Source: Bacteroidota bacterium (lineage in GTDB: Bacteria; Bacteroidota; Ignavibacteria; Ignavibacteriales; Ignavibacteriaceae). From it: a DNA stretch of 48,450 nucleotides. Shown in pieces: positions 35,404-43,227 of the stretch; within the stretch, counting starts at the first letter, position 1, and every line of letters starts with the position of its first letter. The position numbers and the translations under genes were made by a program. The stretch covers positions 1 to 48,450 of the forward strand of contig JAKAGZ010000016.1 in assembly GCA_021815365.1 (NCBI GenBank), given 5' to 3'. Under the pieces are notes generated by a model that saw nothing but the letters and a program-made list of their open reading frames with translations, searched no databases and was not told the DNA's origin.

Positions 35404-36447
35404 TTATGAAATATTTTTGATTATAAATTTCCTGAATTCGTTTTTCTCGTCAATCTCAAGCTGGATTTTCAGGTAAAAGATATCTATGTCGTCAAACTCT
35501 TTTGAAAACTTAGAAAGCTTTACTGCATCTTTCTGTGTCGTAACAACCGAATGAGAATTTGTTGCATAGAATTCCTTTCTTATTTTTTGAATTTCCTTAA
35601 AAGTATAATTTTTATGGTCCGAAAAGATCATCTGGTGCTGTGTGTCAACCTTTGTTTGCTTTAAAGCATTGATAAATGAATAAGGATTTGCGATACCCGA
35701 CACAACAAGACTTTTCTGACCCCTGAATTCCTCTATTTTATATTGAACATTTCTTTTAATATCAACGAACCCGATTGCTTTGTAATATGCATTAAAAACT
35801 TTTTTCTGCTCAGAATATTTTTTAAGAACGCCCGGCAGACTTTCTTTTTCCGAAAATTTCCTGTTAATGATCACAGCGTCTGCGCGTTTGACCGATCTGA
35901 AATTTTCTCTCATGTTTCCGCTGGGCAGGAGATTCTGATTCAGGAAATCGGGATTGTTCAGAAAGCGCTGTTCACAAATCAGCAGATCAACATCCCGCGC
36001 AATCCACCTGTGCTGGAAAGCATCGTCCAGAATAACCGTGTCAATACCCGTATCAGCAATTAATCTTTTAGCGCCGTTTACACGCTTTTCGCAAACAGCG
36101 GCAGGAACTTTGCACTCTGTAACAGTATGAAAAATTTCATCCCCGCACTGATCTACTGTAGTTAAAATTTTTTCCTTATCTGCAACAAGAACATAACCGG
36201 AAGACTTTCTTCCGTAACCGCGGCTGAGCACCCCCGCTTTTCTTCCTTCACTTTTAAGAAGGTTAACAAGATAAATCACAAGCGGTGTTTTGCCCGAACC
36301 GCCTACCGTGATATTACCAACGGAAATAATTTTAGCGCCGACGTTCCTAGCTTTAAAAATTCCACTATCAAAGAGCCAGTTCCTTAATGCCATTAAAGCA
36401 GCATAAACAGGAACAAAAGGATACAATATGATTTTTAAGAAATTCAT
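35404..36447 (-). CDS. lpxK: Tetraacyldisaccharide 4'-kinase
   Basis: This enzyme phosphorylates the tetraacyl disaccharide to lipid IVA at the inner membrane. Its 347 residues begin with an N-terminal membrane helix (about 5-25). The P-loop is [18 protein letters not shown] with GGSGKT at 49-54. [21 protein letters not shown] and [19 protein letters not shown] follow, as in Lpx[12 protein letters not shown] and [11 protein letters not shown] are C-terminal landmarks. It is separated from the DUF374 gene by 4 bases and precedes ppdK by 35 bases. Certain. Confidence 0.95.
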   Translation of the reverse strand: MNFLKIILYPFVPVYAALMALRNWLFDSGIFKARNVGAKIISVGNITVGGSGKTPLVIYLVNLLKSEGRKAGVLSRGYGRKSSGYVLVADKEKILTTVDQCGDEIFHTVTECKVPAAVCEKRVNGAKRLIADTGIDTVILDDAFQHRWIARDVDLLICEQRFLNNPDFLNQNLLPSGNMRENFRSVKRADAVIINRKFSEKESLPGVLKKYSEQKKVFNAYYKAIGFVDIKRNVQYKIEEFRGQKSLVVSGIANPYSFINALKQTKVDTQHQMIFSDHKNYTFKEIQKIRKEFYATNSHSVVTTQKDAVKLSKFSKEFDDIDIFYLKIQLEIDEKNEFRKFIIKNIS

Positions 36448-36451
36448 TTTG

Positions 36452-37111
36452 CTAAAAATCCTTTGCCGCTTCTTCCTGGAGCTGATTTAATTTTATTTCA
36501 CACTCCCGGATCACTTTTGAAGTCTCCTCATAGGAAAGATCATTATTAATGTAAACCGGATCAGAATAAACCAGGTTTACCCTGGTAAATAATTTTGGCA
36601 CCTCAAATTTATCCCAACTGTTCAGAAGCCTTTTTTGTTTTATCCCTACGCCGGCAAGAATAAGCGGCAGCCCGCTTTTCTTTGCTGTAATTACCGCGCC
36701 TGCTTTTAATTTATGCCTTGGTCCCTTCGGTCCATCCGGCGTGATCGTGATCGAGTTTTTGTTTTTAGCATAGTCAATCATAATTCCAAGTGCAACATCA
36801 CCGCCTGTCGTGCTCGATCCGCGGATAACTCCGTAGCCCCAGTTCCTTAAAACCTTAGACAGCAGATCACCGTCTTTACTTTTGCTGATAAGGGCTATCA
36901 TTTTTTTACCGCGGTTTACATACCAGGGCAAAAGCATTGAGCCATGCCAGAAAGCAAGCACAAAATTTTTATTCTGCTTCTCCAGCTCATCTATCACACT
37001 TTTATTTTTTTGTGTGATACGTAAACTTTTACAAAGAACATTTGCCAGGAGTACTAAAAGGAAATGCCCTGCAAATCTTAAGCTGTCCTGTTTAATTTTT
37101 CTGAGTTTCAT
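36452..37111 (-). CDS. Lysophospholipid acyltransferase family protein (DUF374)
   Basis: This membrane-associated acyltransferase has 219 residues. FWHGSMLLPWY (His56) stands in the place of the HX4D-like motif. Further motifs are SKSKDGDLLSKVLRNWG, RGSSTTGGDVAL and TPDGPKGPRHKLKAG, the DUF374 pattern shared with distant LpxL/PlsC-type enzymes. Set between lpxB and lpxK, it may supply the late acylation of lipid A or act on a precursor. This role is inferred from position; classic LpxL/LpxM are not seen in the window. It overlaps the end of lpxB by 20 bases and ends 4 bases before lpxK. Family is confident; substrate is not shown. Confidence 0.86.
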   Translation of the reverse strand: MKLRKIKQDSLRFAGHFLLVLLANVLCKSLRITQKNKSVIDELEKQNKNFVLAFWHGSMLLPWYVNRGKKMIALISKSKDGDLLSKVLRNWGYGVIRGSSTTGGDVALGIMIDYAKNKNSITITPDGPKGPRHKLKAGAVITAKKSGLPLILAGVGIKQKRLLNSWDKFEVPKLFTRVNLVYSDPVYINNDLSYEETSKVIRECEIKLNQLQEEAAKDF

Positions 37112-38240
37112 TCATTACTTTATATATAGACGCCGCAGCCCTTGCCGAGGCTCCCTGCGTACCGAGCTTTTGTTTTATCTGTCCAAGCTTCTTTTTAATT
37201 GAATCGTACAAACTTTTATCCGACAAGATCTTTTTACATTCTTCGTATATGCAATTCTCAGTAACATCTTTCTGAATTAATTCAGGGACGACCTTTTCGC
37301 CTGAAATAATATTTGCCATCCCGATGTTATCAACTTTTATCAGGCTTTTACCGATCAGGTAAGTCATCCTGCTTGTCTTATAAACAATGACCATCGGCAG
37401 TTCGAACAAACCTGCTTCCAATGTAGAAGTACCGGATTTAACAATTCCAAGTTTTGAATGTTTCAGTAAATTGTAAGTATCATCCTTTATTATTATAAAA
37501 TCTTTAACGTCCGAAATTCTGCTGAAAATATTTTTATCAATATTCGAAGAACAAGCAGTAACAGCCTGCAGATCAAATTCTTTTGCCAGCTTAACGGCAG
37601 CTTTAACTGCCTCCGGGAAAATATGTTTGACTTCGTGCTCTCTGCTGCCGGGAAGGATCAGCAGAATTTCTTTATTCTTTTCTAACCCGTATTTATCAAA
37701 GAACTTTTCCTTTGCAATGATTTCATGCTCATTTAATCTTTCCAGTATCGGGTGACCGACAAACTCAACATCAACATTATGATCGCCGTATAATTTTTCC
37801 TCGAACGGGAAAACCACCAGCATTTTATTCACCAGCTTTTTTATTTTACTGATTCTCCCGCCGCCCCATGCCCATATCTGCGGGGAAACGTAGTAAACAA
37901 TTTTTACATTCAGTGCTTTTAATTTTTTAGCAATGCTGAGATTGAATCCCGGGTAATCTATAAGAACAACTGTTTTTATTTTTTCCCTTTTTACTATCTG
38001 AAGCAATTCCTTCTGAACTTTTCTGATGAAAGGAATGTGCTTCACAACTTCGGCAAAGCCTAGGAAAGCCATCCTGTTAATGTGATAAGCCAGGTGCATT
38101 CCGGCTGCCTGCATTTTGTCTCCGCCTATCCCATAAATATTTATCAGCGGGTCGAGTTTTCTCAGTTCAGTTATCAAAGAAGCGCCGAGAAGATCACCTG
38201 AAATCTCACCGGCTATGATCATTAAATTTTTATTAGTCAT
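37092..38240 (-). CDS. lpxB: Lipid-A-disaccharide synthase
   Basis: This GT19 enzyme joins UDP-diacylglucosamine and lipid X to form the lipid A disaccharide. Its 382 residues begin MIIAGEISGDLLGASLI. They carry YGIGGDKMQAAGM, VLIDYPGFNLSIAKKLK, YYVSPQIWAWGGGRI, HPILERL, LLILPGSREHEVKHI and KSGTSTLEAGLFELPMVIVYKTS, the complete LpxB pattern. It heads the lpxB-DUF374-lpxK group. The DUF374 start lies inside its 3' end. Certain. Confidence 0.96.
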   Translation of the reverse strand: MTNKNLMIIAGEISGDLLGASLITELRKLDPLINIYGIGGDKMQAAGMHLAYHINRMAFLGFAEVVKHIPFIRKVQKELLQIVKREKIKTVVLIDYPGFNLSIAKKLKALNVKIVYYVSPQIWAWGGGRISKIKKLVNKMLVVFPFEEKLYGDHNVDVEFVGHPILERLNEHEIIAKEKFFDKYGLEKNKEILLILPGSREHEVKHIFPEAVKAAVKLAKEFDLQAVTACSSNIDKNIFSRISDVKDFIIIKDDTYNLLKHSKLGIVKSGTSTLEAGLFELPMVIVYKTSRMTYLIGKSLIKVDNIGMANIISGEKVVPELIQKDVTENCIYEECKKILSDKSLYDSIKKKLGQIKQKLGTQGASARAAASIYKVMNETQKN

Positions 38241-38283
38241 TTATAATCTGTCAACGCTCATTAAAAACCAATGAGGTAAAATC

Positions 38284-38877
38284 CTAAATTCTTTGTACAA
38301 ACCATAAAAGTATTATTGTTAAAGCAGCAAGAGAAAAAGCCTGTAAACTCCTTTTCTCTGATTTCAGCCCGGCTTTAAAATTGAACGGCGGCTGGACAGC
38401 ATTCCCGGATCTGTACCTTGTTATCCGGGGAAAAAACCGCCGGACATTTTTTACATAGTTTTCAAATTCTTCACCAAAAGTTTTATGCAGATAATTTTCT
38501 TCTTCAAGCACGATAAAAGTGTATTGAATATAAAAGAACAGTAACCCCGCTATCTGCAGGTAAGGGAAAAGAGCAAATGACATTAATCCCAGCCCGGCGT
38601 AGATTAAAATATTTCCAACATAAAGAGGATTACGAACGTAAGCGAACGGACCGCTGACTATCAGAAATGTGCCGCCGACATCCCCTGTCGTTCTAGTTTC
38701 ACTTCCTGCCCAGCTTACACCCCAGAGACGAATGATTTCACCAGCAAGCGAAATTAAAAATCCGGCTATCAAACTCCAGATGTTTGCGTTTATATACATA
38801 ATTGCCAGAACCAAAAAAGGGATTGGTGTGTAGCTTCTGTATTTAAAAAATCCCGCAGAAATTTCTGACCTTGTCAT
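38284..38877 (-). CDS. Isoprenylcysteine methyltransferase-family membrane protein
   Basis: This membrane methyltransferase-like protein has 197 residues and about five hydrophobic segments. The family core is GGTFLIVSGPFAYVRNPLYVGNILIYAG, LEEENYLHKTFGEEFENY and VRRFFPR, which bind S-adenosylmethionine and a lipid substrate in ICMT/PEMT-type enzymes. Bacteria lack prenylated Ras proteins, so the acceptor is likely a lipid or another small hydrophobic compound. It lies 4 bases before the HAD gene and 43 bases upstream of lpxB. Neighbours suggest a membrane-lipid role, but nothing proves it. Confidence 0.82.
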   Translation of the reverse strand: MTRSEISAGFFKYRSYTPIPFLVLAIMYINANIWSLIAGFLISLAGEIIRLWGVSWAGSETRTTGDVGGTFLIVSGPFAYVRNPLYVGNILIYAGLGLMSFALFPYLQIAGLLFFYIQYTFIVLEEENYLHKTFGEEFENYVKNVRRFFPRITRYRSGNAVQPPFNFKAGLKSEKRSLQAFSLAALTIILLWFVQRI

Positions 38878-38880
38878 TTA

Positions 38881-39603
38881 TTATCCTCTTAAATAAACTT
38901 CGTGTCTTTTAAGCGAAGCGCGGTGTCGTTTTTTCAGTCTCTTCTTTGTCCTTAAATCATCAAGACGTTTAATTACATCGTGAAAATTTCTGTAAGGGAA
39001 AAAAGTTATCCTTTCCCTTTCGCAGAATTTCAGCAGGTCATCTTTTGCAAAGATGAAATCGCAAAACTGTGCCGTCTCTTTGTCTGAAACACCGTCCCCG
39101 ATGTAAACTGTAAATTCTTCATCGCTGCTGTGGTTTATTATGTGGTTATGTTTGCAGTTCGCCGAACTTTTTGATTCTTCATCAAGGTACGGGAACAGCG
39201 GCATTAATTTATTGTTTCCGTCAATCAGCAGCTTGTTGGAATAAAATTTCAGGTTCTCAAGTTTTTCGCGCTTAAAAATTTTATTGATGTAATAATCAAA
39301 TCCATCGCTAAGAACATAATGTTCAAATTTATTCTCGCTGCAGTATTTAATGAAGTCGTGAAAAGTCGGATCAATCTCAAATGATTCGATGTATTTGTCA
39401 AACTCTGCACGGTCTAATTCCTTAACAGAATCACAAAGCAGCAGCCAGCATTCTTTCGCTGTTATGCTGTCGTTAAGATATCTTTCTATCACATCAGCAA
39501 CAGCATCAGGCTCGCCAAACTTTTCAAAAATTGCTGAGCCAACATCAACCTTTGTGATTGTTCCATCGAAATCAATAAATATTTTAAAATCTTTATTTTC
39601 CAT
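38881..39603 (-). CDS. HAD-IB phosphatase, MtnX/phosphoserine-phosphatase-like
   Basis: This cytoplasmic HAD phosphatase has 240 residues. The nucleophile motif is IFIDFDGTITK (Asp11, acid/base Asp13). VLSDGFDYYINKIF is motif II and GDGVSDKETAQF is motif IV. The pattern matches MtnX-like enzymes, which in the methionine salvage pathway dephosphorylate a 5-methylthio intermediate, and also SerB. No other salvage gene is nearby. The last about 25 residues are strongly basic (KKRLKKRHRASLKRHE), which is unusual for the family. It sits 20 bases downstream of smc and 4 bases upstream of the ICMT-like gene. Reaction is uncertain. Confidence 0.82.
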   Translation of the reverse strand: MENKDFKIFIDFDGTITKVDVGSAIFEKFGEPDAVADVIERYLNDSITAKECWLLLCDSVKELDRAEFDKYIESFEIDPTFHDFIKYCSENKFEHYVLSDGFDYYINKIFKREKLENLKFYSNKLLIDGNNKLMPLFPYLDEESKSSANCKHNHIINHSSDEEFTVYIGDGVSDKETAQFCDFIFAKDDLLKFCERERITFFPYRNFHDVIKRLDDLRTKKRLKKRHRASLKRHEVYLRG

Positions 39604-39623
39604 TTTACCGCGTTGAACAAAAA

Positions 39624-42600
39624 TTATTTATTTACAAAGTCGAAATCCTCATTAAATCTTACACTGACCAGCTTGGATACCCCTTCTTCCTGCATAGTAA
39701 CACCGTACAAAGTTTCTGCCGCTTCCATAGTGCGCTTGTTGTGAGTAACAACAATGAACTGTGTATCCTTGCTGAAGTCTTTAATGATCTTTGTAAACCT
39801 GTCTATGTTAGCATCATCAAGCGGAGCGTCTATTTCATCTAAGATACAGAACGGGCTTGGTTTTACAAGATAAATTGCAAACAGCAATGCAATCGCCGTT
39901 AAAGTTTTCTCGCCCCCCGATAGCAATTCAATTGAAGTCGGGCGCTTGCCTTTCGGCTTGGCAATAATTTCAATCTTCGCTTCAAGAGGGTCTGCGTTTT
40001 CTTCAATCCTTAAATCTGCTTCATCACCGGGGTTGAACAAGCCGCGGAAAATGTTCACGAAATTAGCCCTGATCTTTTCAAATGTTTCGGAGAACTGTGT
40101 TTGTGCTGTCATGTTAATTTCGTTTATAGTATTGACAACATCTTTCTCGGATTCCAGGAGATCGTTCCTCTGTTTGCTCAGAAATTCAAATCTTCCCTTT
40201 TCTTCCTCGTACTCTGAGTATGCAAGAAGATTAATTGGTCCGAGATTTTTCACCTGTTGTTTTAAAGTCTGGACCTCATCAGTCCTCGACTGAAAATCGA
40301 ATGAATTCAGATCTTCAAATGTTTTGCTCTCAAGAGTGATTGAATAATTTTCTTTAATATGTTCGCGAAGATTATTCATCTTCATTCCCAGTTCGCTGAG
40401 CTTCATATCCGAAGCGTGAATTTCATCAGATAAAGTTTCTCTTTCTTTCCTGAGCTTGTTCTGCACAATTTCTTTTTCAGAAATTCCGGCTTGAATAGAT
40501 TTGTATTTTTTATCTATTCCCTGTTCCTGCTGAATTAAAATGTTTCTTGCCGAAGTTAATTCTGCATATTCATCTTTCAATTCTGAAAGCGCCTTGCTGA
40601 CGGAAGCAGATTCATTGGCGGCAGTCTCAATATCTTCTTCTCTTTTTAAAATTGACCTTTGCAGCGTTTCAATCGTTTCCTCAGCCCGTTTTATTGCATT
40701 TTCTGTATTTCTTTTTTCGCCGCGTAATCTTTCAAGCTCAAGATTTATTTTATTCTGATTTGCAACAACAGAATTATATTCCTGTTCAAATGCGCTGAAC
40801 TCTTTCTCCAATTCTTTGTGCTCACGATCAGCTTTTGATTTTTCCTCTTTCTGAATATTTAACAGCCCGGCAGCCTGATTTTTTTCATTATCAATCTTGT
40901 TTGACTCGGCAACGAGGTCTTTTATTTCAAGTCTTGCTTTCTCAATTTCATCATTGGCTTTTTGTTTTTCATATTCGAACTGCGCAATTTGTTTTTCAAC
41001 ATTTGCAAGATCGTTAAGCAGCATCCTTTCGTTTTCCGAAAGGATTTTCAGATCAATCCGGTTGAGTTTTTCTTCGACAGTTTCAATTGTTGTTTTTAAT
41101 TTCAGCAGCTCTTCCTCATGACGGGGAAATTCTTTTTTCAGATTCTCAAGCAGCCTCATCCTTCCGAATAAAGAATCGCTTAGTTTAGGCTCCGAGCCGC
41201 TTTCAACTACACCTGAGCTGTCAATGTAATCACCTGTGAGCGTTGCAAAATTGAACTCGCTGTATTTTTCAGCAAGAGAGAATGCTGTTTCAAGTGAATT
41301 AACAACTGCAGATTTATCCAATATCAGGTTGAAATATTCTTTCCATTTCGGATCTGTCTGAATGAGATCTTTTGCCCAGCCTGAAAAACCAGCTTCTTTC
41401 TGAAGTTTGCCTGCTCTGCGTTTTGATACTACCTCTTTTATTTTATCGAGGAAGCCTGAACTTCTTTTCCTGAGCAGTGCCGGCACAAAGAAAGAAGCGC
41501 GCCCCGCTTCTTTTTCTTTAAGATATTGAATCCCGCTTTTCAGGTCTTCAATCGTTTCAACAAGTATGTTATTGAGATTATTTCTGAGAGCAGCTTCAAC
41601 AGCTAACCTGTGCTGATCGTCAGTGCTTCCAAGGTAAGCAAGCAGGGTCTTTTCGCCTTGTGCCCATTCAGAATTTTCTACAAGAGTTTTTGCCCCTTTC
41701 GAAACACCTTCAAGATTATCAATCAATGTCTGGACGAAACTTATCTTATCCTTAATTCCGTTTATTGCACCTTTATCTTCAAGCTCTTTTGCTCTTAATA
41801 AATTTAACTCTTTTTCAAGGTCTTCTTTTTCTTTTTGTTTTTGTGCGTAAAGAGATTCTGCCTCAGATAATTTATTTGCAGTCTGGATTTTTTCCTGTCC
41901 AAGCTCTTCAAGGTAACCCACGGTCTTGGCAATGTTGTTTGTCAGTGACTGTATCTTATCGTTCAGTTTACCGATAGATATATTTTTTGCAGCGAGAGAA
42001 TTTTCAATATTTGCCAGCTCGTTCTCTTTGTTAGCTATTTCTTTGAACCTTTCAAGCAGATCATCCGAGCGGGCTTTCAGATGTTTTCTCTTTTCCTCAA
42101 GCTCAGCCTTGTATTTGTTCACTTCGTCTTTTGAAGAAATTATTTCTTTCTCCTTATCTGAAATATTTTTGATGATCTCAGCGATTGAAATATTGCTGTT
42201 CTCAATAAAAATTTTAGCCTGTTTAAGCTGATCGTTAAGCTCTTCAAGCTCCTGCTTATAACGCACTATATTTGCCGCGAGTGATTTTTGCCTTTCTTCC
42301 GCAACCGAGATTTGTTTTTGCGAATTGTATACTCTCTCGGTCTGTGCAGTGACTTCGGTGCGTTTATTGTTCAGTTCATTTTCTGTTTCAGACAGAGTTT
42401 GTTTTACTGCCGAAATTTCATCCTCAAGTTTTGAAAGCTCTGATTCGAGGGAAAGTTTTTTCCTGAAATTTTCTTCTTTTGTAACTCTATATTCTTCTTT
42501 TTGTATATTGAAGAGAGCAAGCTCCTTTTCAGCAAGATCAATCTCAAGCTCTCTCAACTGAGTTGAAATCCTGTTATACTTGTCAGCTTTTTTAGCCTGT

Positions 42601-43220
42601 CGTTCGAGCGAGTTTACTTTTTTTTCTACTTCGGCAACGATGTCATTCACTCTTGTAAGATCGCTGCGGACTTCGTCAAGTTTCCTGAGTGCAAGTCTTC
42701 TGCGCAGTTTATATTTATTCACTCCTGCAGCTTCTTCGAACATTGTTCTCCGTTCTTCCGCTTTATTGCTCAGTATAGTCTCTACCATTTTTAGTTCGAT
42801 GACCGAGTAAGCATTAGCGCCGATGCCTGTATCCATAAAAAGATTTGTAATATCTTTCAGCCGGCAGAGATTTTTATTCAGCAAATACTCGCTTTCACCT
42901 GATCGGAAAATTCTCCTTGTAATTACAACTTCAGAATATTCGGTGGGAAGAATTCCTTTTGTGTTCTGGATTGTAAGAGAAACCTCAGCCATTCCCATTG
43001 GCTTTTTATCTGCGGTGCCGTTGAAGATAACATTTTCCATTTTGTCGCTTCTCAGTGTGCTGCTTCGCTGTTCGCCGAGGCACCACCTGATAGCATCAAC
43101 TATATTTGTTTTGCCGCAGCCGTTAGGTCCAACGATAGAGGTAACACCTTCGTTGAAATTAACAATTGTTTTTTGCGCAAAAGATTTAAAGCCTAATATT
43201 TCAAGTTTTGATAAATACAA
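39624..43220 (-). CDS. smc: Chromosome segregation protein SMC
   Basis: This ABC-type ATPase of 1198 residues organises and segregates the chromosome as a homodimer with ScpA/ScpB. The N-terminal Walker A is GPNGCGKT at 31-38, in VGPNGCGKTNIVDAIRWCLGEQ. Long coiled coils (about 170-500 and 670-1010, heptads rich in Glu/Lys/Leu) flank the hinge at about 510-660. The C-terminus has the ABC signature LLSGGEKTLTAIALLFAIY and Walker B CILDEIDAPLDDANIDRF. Length and order fit bacterial SMC. It starts 7 bases after the GH2-like gene. Certain. Confidence 0.97.
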   Translation of the reverse strand: MYLSKLEILGFKSFAQKTIVNFNEGVTSIVGPNGCGKTNIVDAIRWCLGEQRSSTLRSDKMENVIFNGTADKKPMGMAEVSLTIQNTKGILPTEYSEVVITRRIFRSGESEYLLNKNLCRLKDITNLFMDTGIGANAYSVIELKMVETILSNKAEERRTMFEEAAGVNKYKLRRRLALRKLDEVRSDLTRVNDIVAEVEKKVNSLERQAKKADKYNRISTQLRELEIDLAEKELALFNIQKEEYRVTKEENFRKKLSLESELSKLEDEISAVKQTLSETENELNNKRTEVTAQTERVYNSQKQISVAEERQKSLAANIVRYKQELEELNDQLKQAKIFIENSNISIAEIIKNISDKEKEIISSKDEVNKYKAELEEKRKHLKARSDDLLERFKEIANKENELANIENSLAAKNISIGKLNDKIQSLTNNIAKTVGYLEELGQEKIQTANKLSEAESLYAQKQKEKEDLEKELNLLRAKELEDKGAINGIKDKISFVQTLIDNLEGVSKGAKTLVENSEWAQGEKTLLAYLGSTDDQHRLAVEAALRNNLNNILVETIEDLKSGIQYLKEKEAGRASFFVPALLRKRSSGFLDKIKEVVSKRRAGKLQKEAGFSGWAKDLIQTDPKWKEYFNLILDKSAVVNSLETAFSLAEKYSEFNFATLTGDYIDSSGVVESGSEPKLSDSLFGRMRLLENLKKEFPRHEEELLKLKTTIETVEEKLNRIDLKILSENERMLLNDLANVEKQIAQFEYEKQKANDEIEKARLEIKDLVAESNKIDNEKNQAAGLLNIQKEEKSKADREHKELEKEFSAFEQEYNSVVANQNKINLELERLRGEKRNTENAIKRAEETIETLQRSILKREEDIETAANESASVSKALSELKDEYAELTSARNILIQQEQGIDKKYKSIQAGISEKEIVQNKLRKERETLSDEIHASDMKLSELGMKMNNLREHIKENYSITLESKTFEDLNSFDFQSRTDEVQTLKQQVKNLGPINLLAYSEYEEEKGRFEFLSKQRNDLLESEKDVVNTINEINMTAQTQFSETFEKIRANFVNIFRGLFNPGDEADLRIEENADPLEAKIEIIAKPKGKRPTSIELLSGGEKTLTAIALLFAIYLVKPSPFCILDEIDAPLDDANIDRFTKIIKDFSKDTQFIVVTHNKRTMEAAETLYGVTMQEEGVSKLVSVRFNEDFDFVNK

Positions 43221-43227
43221 AGTTCTT

